Of a stretch of DNA of 64,000 bases, positions 63,794 through 64,000 are shown piece by piece. Positions within the stretch are counted from its first letter, which is position 1. Each line of letters begins with the position of its first letter. Source of the DNA: CAVSRC01 sp963762605. Its GTDB lineage: Bacteria > Pseudomonadota > Alphaproteobacteria > Rhizobiales > Kaistiaceae. Below the pieces are notes generated by a model. That model was given only the letters and a program-made list of their open reading frames with translations. It ran no database searches and was not told the DNA's origin. Position numbers and translations under genes: made by a program. The stretch spans positions 62,001 through 126,000 of the forward strand of contig CAVXLJ010000031.1 in the NCBI GenBank assembly GCA_963762605.1, given 5' to 3'.

Positions 63794-63918
63794 CCCTAAT
63801 GCTTGATTTGCCGGAGCCCGACCCCAGCTAACGCCCGGCGACACGGCCTGTCTCGCGCCGGTGCCGGGCGGCTCGCCATGGCTGGGCGTGCCTGCCACGA
63901 CGATAGGAGTGAGCCGAC

Positions 63919-64000
63919 ATGCTGCAGCGCCGCCAGTTCGTCTTGGGCTCCCTGTTGGGAATCGCCGGGATGTCGCTTGGCGGGGCAGGCAAGGCCCATG
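63919..64000 (+). CDS. Start of a Tat- or Sec-exported protein (cut by window edge)
   Basis: The first 27 codons read MLQRRQFVLGSLLGIAGMSL and continue to the edge: a twin-Arg motif RRQFVLG before a hydrophobic core, so probably a Tat signal. AGGAG lies ahead of the ATG. The product cannot be identified from this piece. It is the first chromosomal gene beyond attR. Confidence 0.65.
   Translation, partial: MLQRRQFVLGSLLGIAGMSLGGAGKAH

Overview
The window looks like a chromosomal segment of a G+C-rich alphaproteobacterium, most probably of the Rhizobiales/Hyphomicrobiales. The reasons are an aapJQMP general amino-acid transporter next to metC, a riboswitch-led cobUQ cluster, a small NDUFS4-like complex I subunit, a DUF2934 protein, and very strong G/C bias at third codon positions. 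This is inference from gene content; no rRNA or single-species marker is present.

Layout. 1-3 kb: an RND efflux pump (permease cut by the window edge plus membrane-fusion protein) divergent from its TetR regulator, with a perfect palindromic operator between them. 3.2-6.1 kb: an SLC13/ArsB-type permease and a secreted TPR protein. 6.3-14.4 kb: tRNA-Cys and a cobalamin block, with TonB receptor, ABC permease and ATPase on the minus strand, periplasmic binding protein and cobD on the plus strand, then cobU-cobQ on the minus strand behind a clear cobalamin riboswitch. 14.5-16.1 kb: amtB-glnK. 16.5-18.7 kb: an intact tRNA-Asn and a degenerate second copy that flank a serine hydrolase and a DUF998 membrane protein. 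18.9-27.5 kb: housekeeping-type genes (acyltransferase, photolyase, cysteine synthase, AlaX, LysE exporter, sulfurtransferase, OmpA). 27.6-33.7 kb: aapJQMP and metC. 33.7-45.4 kb: a glycosyltransferase, then a sugar-uptake and glycoside-catabolism locus (ABC importer, ROK regulator, GH3 glucosidase, Gfo/Idh dehydrogenase, ThuA). 45.4-46.5 kb: an IS110-family element whose structured 5' flank is a candidate bridge RNA. 46.5-51.96 kb: DUF2934 protein, methyltransferase, three tRNAs (Arg, Pro, Glu), complex I subunit, a two-gene spermidine-synthase-like pair, a double cold-shock protein and a glyoxalase.

51.96-63.79 kb is a decayed integrative element. It sits at the 3' end of tRNA-Glu and is bounded by a perfect 17-bp direct repeat of the tRNA end. 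Next to the distal repeat lies a shattered tyrosine integrase. Inside are a frameshifted zinc-finger/SF2 helicase, a frameshifted serine resolvase with a second fragment of it, a broken ClpP-like periplasmic protein, a family of inverted repeats around small ORFs, and a translationally coupled pair that I recognise as nucleotide-modification-associated domains: Nmad3 (intact) and Nmad2 (one frameshift). A YkgJ-type cysteine-cluster gene follows. The Nmad pair is the most unusual gene system in the window. Genes outside the element are intact, whereas most recognisable genes inside carry frameshifts, so I read this as real decay rather than sequencing error.

At the right edge a new gene with a Tat-like signal begins.
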